This document shows, piece by piece, positions 5,295-6,785 of a stretch of DNA of 6,785 nt. The notes below the pieces were generated by a model. That model ran no database searches. It saw nothing but the letters and a program-made list of their open reading frames with translations, and was not told the DNA's origin. A program made the translations under genes and the position numbers. Location: NCBI GenBank assembly GCA_012517645.1, contig JAAYUR010000176.1:1-6785 (forward strand), given 5' to 3'. Positions within the stretch are counted from its first letter, which is position 1. Every line of letters starts with the position of its first letter. This DNA comes from Treponema sp. (GTDB lineage: Bacteria > Spirochaetota > Spirochaetia > Treponematales > UBA12059).

Positions 5295-5309
5295 TATGCT
5301 TAGAGCATA
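5295..5309 (+). promoter_or_regulatory. Small inverted repeat in the response regulator leader
   Basis: TATGCT (5295-5300), TAG, AGCATA (5304-5309): a perfect 6-bp inverted repeat with a 3-nt centre in the proposed 5' leader. It could be a protein-binding site or a small RNA hairpin. It is short enough to be chance. Confidence 0.2.
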
Positions 5310-5362
5310 GATCACCCCGGCATTCCGGCACCCGCGGTTCGGGAAAAGGAGCTTGGACGCGT

Positions 5363-5800
5363 ATGATAGCCAAGAGCGATTTACCGAATATCAACGAAAA
5401 GCGCCCGGACGGCGTCAAACCCGACGGATCGCCCTACCGCGTCCTGATCGTAGACGACTCCATGTTCATCGCCAAACAGCTCGGACAGATCCTGACCTCC
5501 GAGGGATTCGACGTCGTAGGCACGGCGGGGGACGGAGTCGCGGGCATCGAGAAGTACAAGGAACTCTACCCGAACGTGGATCTCGTGACCATGGACATCA
5601 CCATGCCCAAGATGGACGGGGTCACGGCCCTGGAGAAAATCCTGGAATTCGACAAGAACGCCGCGGTCGTCATGGTCAGCGCGTTGGGCAAGGAAGACAT
5701 CGTCAAGAAATCCCTTCTTCTGGGCGCAAAAAGCTATATCGTCAAACCCTTGGACAGGAAGAAGGTTCTTGAGCGAATCCTGACCATCCTGAACAGGTGA
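5363..5800 (+). CDS. Single-domain CheY-like response regulator
   Basis: A 145-residue protein with a ~25-residue N-terminal extension (ending KPDGSPYR) followed by one complete receiver domain (about 26-143) and no output domain. The conserved residues are all present: acidic pocket D31-D32 in VLIVDDS, phospho-acceptor D78 in TMDITMPKMDG, switch S106 in VVMVSALG, aromatic Y125 and K128 in SYIVKPLD. It should be phosphorylated by a histidine kinase and act by protein contact, like CheY or a phosphorelay intermediate. No kinase, CheA or flagellar gene is in the window, so it is an orphan and the partner is unknown. ATG at 5363-5365 is chosen because it is the first Met before the domain; AAAAGGAG (5343-5350) lies 12 nt upstream, longer than ideal. 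An upstream in-frame reading from 5006 would run antisense through the 29-codon gene and lacks support. The gene is divergent from that small gene and convergent with the PUR gene. Confidence 0.93.
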   Translation: MIAKSDLPNINEKRPDGVKPDGSPYRVLIVDDSMFIAKQLGQILTSEGFDVVGTAGDGVAGIEKYKELYPNVDLVTMDITMPKMDGVTALEKILEFDKNAAVVMVSALGKEDIVKKSLLLGAKSYIVKPLDRKKVLERILTILNR

Positions 5801-5951
5801 GCCCGGATATTCCCGACACGGTCGAGGCTTGAAGGCCGCCCTCTTCTAATCGGCATACAAGAGTATCCGCGCCTGCCGTTCCAGGGACGGCGGAGTGTCC
5901 GGAACCCTTAGAGAAGCACGCACCCGTTTTTCAGGGCGACGAATTGCTCGC

Positions 5952-5970
5952 AGCGGTGCGACGCGCCGCT
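5952..5970 (+). terminator. Stem-loop between the convergent response regulator and PUR genes
   Basis: AGCGGTGC (5952-5959), GAC loop, GCGCCGCT (5963-5970): 8 pairs, one of them U-G only in a plus-strand RNA. It touches the stop codon of the PUR gene (5969-5971). It might terminate plus-strand transcripts from the response regulator, but it lies 150 bp past that stop and only a mild pyrimidine tract (CATCCTTCTT) follows. The rest of the 168-bp spacer has only short hairpins, such as GCCGT/ACGGC at 5875-5879 and 5886-5890, and no clear T-run terminator. Confidence 0.3.
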
Positions 5971-6310
5971 AGGCATCCTTCTTGCGGACGACCATTTTCC
6001 TGCGGGGCCCTTCCTGCGCCGGGGGCGTTCCGCCGTCCCGTTCCACCGGAGGCTTGGACGGCCGCCGGGTTTTCTTGGGCGCCGGGGACGTATCGATGAA
6101 CCGGAGGGCTTTCTCGAAAGCCTGGAGGAACTCCCTCATGTCCTCCTTGAAAACCACGATAGACCTGCGATCGAACTCCGCGTTCTCCGTCGGTTTCGAT
6201 TCCACGATATTGAGGAACACGTCCCCGGTCCGGTTCTCTTTGACGTTGAAGAAATAGGATCGTCCCCTGCAGTTGATCTTGCTGGAGAACAGCTCTCCCC
6301 GTATGCCCAT
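5969..6310 (-). CDS. PUR-domain nucleic-acid-binding protein (DUF3276, BpuR-like)
   Basis: A 113-residue protein. Residues about 3-73 form one PUR repeat (PUR-alpha-like): RGELFSSKI, then RSYFFNVKENRTGDVFLNIVE, then RRSIVVFKEDMREFLQAFEKA. This is the signature of the bacterial DUF3276 family, found mainly in spirochaetes and Bacteroidetes, which includes the Borrelia protein BpuR. BpuR dimerises, binds single-stranded DNA/RNA and modulates gene expression. Residues 75-113 are a Pro/Lys/Arg-rich, disordered-looking tail ending in RRKMVVRKKDA, which could add nonspecific nucleic-acid affinity; I do not recall such a tail in the Borrelia protein. ATG at 6308-6310 has AAGGAG (6316-6321) 5 nt upstream. 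It is expected to be a cytoplasmic, abundant regulator. It has its own promoter (6338-6366) and is probably monocistronic, downstream of the phosphohexomutase gene. RNA or DNA targets cannot be inferred from the window. Confidence 0.9.
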   Translation of the reverse strand: MGIRGELFSSKINCRGRSYFFNVKENRTGDVFLNIVESKPTENAEFDRRSIVVFKEDMREFLQAFEKALRFIDTSPAPKKTRRPSKPPVERDGGTPPAQEGPRRKMVVRKKDA

Positions 6311-6321
6311 GCCCGCTCCTT

Positions 6322-6366
6322 TTGCGCCCGTTCGCGGATAGTACCAGATAATGTAGGCGGGCGCAA
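6322..6366 (-). promoter_or_regulatory. PUR gene promoter framed by a 9-bp inverted repeat
   Basis: On the minus strand TTGCGC (6361-6366), 17-bp spacer, TACTAT (6338-6343; four of six). A perfect inverted repeat, TTGCGCCCG (6322-6330) and CGGGCGCAA (6358-6366), brackets the -10 box and includes the -35 box. Its left arm falls just before the AAGGAG ribosome site, overlapping it by a base or two less than full. If transcribed from about 6331, only one arm would be in the mRNA, so any function would be at DNA level, for example as an operator. Autoregulation by the encoded protein is a guess. Confidence 0.42.
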
Positions 6367-6372
6367 GACTGG

Positions 6373-6390
6373 CGGCCGAAGAGAGGGCCG
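6373..6390 (-). terminator. Short hairpin between the phosphohexomutase and PUR genes
   Basis: CGGCC (6373-6377) and GGCCG (6386-6390) with an 8-nt loop, 35 bp past the stop of the phosphohexomutase gene. The stem is short and there is no T-run, so it is at best a weak terminator; read-through into the PUR gene is possible. Confidence 0.25.
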
Positions 6391-6424
6391 GACGACAAGA
6401 GGAGACATCGGTGCCGGGGTAGTG

Positions 6425-6785
6425 TCACGAAGCTTGGGATGAATGAGATCCGAGGGGATCCGAATCCTTTACGAAGCCGCCGCCGGCCGCCGTCTTCACC
6501 AATTCCCGCTGCCATTCCAGCAGCCAAGCCTCTCCCTCCGGATCCCGGCCCCGAAGGTCCGCCATGATCCGCAAAACCGGCTCCGTCCCGCTGCCCCTCA
6601 TCCAGAGGAACCCGGAGGGGAGACCCGATCCGTCTCGGAACTGGATTCGGAGCCCCCCCTTCCCGGCCGCTCCGAAGTCCCGGGAGGCATCTTTCTCCGC
6701 GGATCCCACGGAAGCTCGGGCTTCCCAGGAAACGAAGGAGAACCGGTCGGCCAGTTCCTTTCGGCGGGCTTCCCATTCCTCCAGG
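6425..6785 (-). CDS. Phosphohexomutase (phosphoglucomutase/phosphomannomutase family), C-terminal fragment
   Basis: The last 119 residues before the TGA at 6425-6427; the gene continues beyond the right edge. The diagnostic feature is WMRGSGTEPVLRIMAD (RGSGTEP at 6578-6598), the phosphate-binding loop of domain 4 in alpha-D-phosphohexomutases, which grips the phosphate of the hexose substrate. It is preceded by LRIQFRDGSGLPSGF and followed by a helical stretch (EGEAWLLEWQRELVKTA). The frame is open right to the window edge, so a start called at 6709 (GTG) would be artificial. The enzyme interconverts hexose 1- and 6-phosphates in the cytoplasm for glycogen, cell envelope or glycolytic use. 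Glucose versus mannose or glucosamine specificity depends on the missing domain 3 and catalytic Ser loop. The tail after the domain (DSDPLGSHSSQAS) is short and polar. Confidence 0.9.
   Translation of the reverse strand, partial: LEEWEARRKELADRFSFVSWEARASVGSAEKDASRDFGAAGKGGLRIQFRDGSGLPSGFLWMRGSGTEPVLRIMADLRGRDPEGEAWLLEWQRELVKTAAGGGFVKDSDPLGSHSSQAS

Noticed and set aside
5006..5362. Long N-terminal extension of the response regulator
   Set aside because: The added sequence is the antisense of the 29-codon gene plus its promoter region, with no domain character and no ribosome site; transcription from 5233-5268 would not include it.
5270..5362. tRNA-like or riboswitch-like leader before the response regulator
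   Set aside because: A GGTTCGGG string looked like a T-loop, but no acceptor stem, anticodon arm or known riboswitch consensus could be assembled around it.
1..6785. CRISPR array, insertion sequence, phage or defence genes
   Set aside because: No spaced direct repeats of 25-40 bp, no transposase, integrase, nuclease or toxin-like motifs were seen on either strand.

Overview
The window looks like chromosomal DNA from a GC-rich, treponeme-like spirochaete. The best taxonomic clue is a PUR-domain (DUF3276) protein whose core closely resembles the Borrelia PUR protein BpuR. An orphan CheY-type regulator and a branched-chain-acid type buk/ptb/ferredoxin-oxidoreductase cluster also fit an anaerobic, fermentative spirochaete. 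The assignment is inferred from protein character only, because there is no rRNA gene in the window.

Layout, left to right. Positions 1-2391 hold a minus-strand operon, read from right to left as buk (butyrate kinase), ptb (phosphate butyryltransferase), a small two-cluster ferredoxin subunit (vorD-like), and the first 36 residues of the VorB-type alpha subunit of a 2-oxoacid:ferredoxin oxidoreductase. Together they would oxidise branched-chain 2-oxoacids to acyl-CoA while reducing ferredoxin, then convert acyl-CoA to acyl-phosphate and finally to free acid plus ATP. Positions 2392-2892 are non-coding. They hold the probable buk promoter and a conspicuous AT-rich nested palindrome of about 125 bp ending in a T-run. 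Positions 2893-4818 (minus) encode a 641-residue protein that I do not recognise, with one central hydrophobic segment.

Positions 4819-5362 were the most productive non-obvious stretch. On the minus strand there is a 29-codon gene with a GTG start, a strong ribosome binding site, a sigma70-like promoter and a 15-bp downstream hairpin. It encodes a very basic peptide of the AURKAIP1/COX24 (mS38/bS22-like) ribosomal type and is easily missed by gene callers. Divergent from it on the plus strand is a single-domain CheY-like response regulator (5363-5800). Positions 5969-6310 (minus) encode the PUR-domain protein, behind a promoter framed by a 9-bp inverted repeat. Positions 6425-6785 (minus) are the C-terminal end of a phosphohexomutase cut by the window edge.

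I see no CRISPR array, transposase, tRNA, rRNA, phage gene or recognisable defence system. Apart from the energy operon, the genes look like ordinary housekeeping and regulatory loci. The novelty lies in the tiny ribosomal-type gene, the palindromic element, the unknown 641-residue protein and some promoter architecture.
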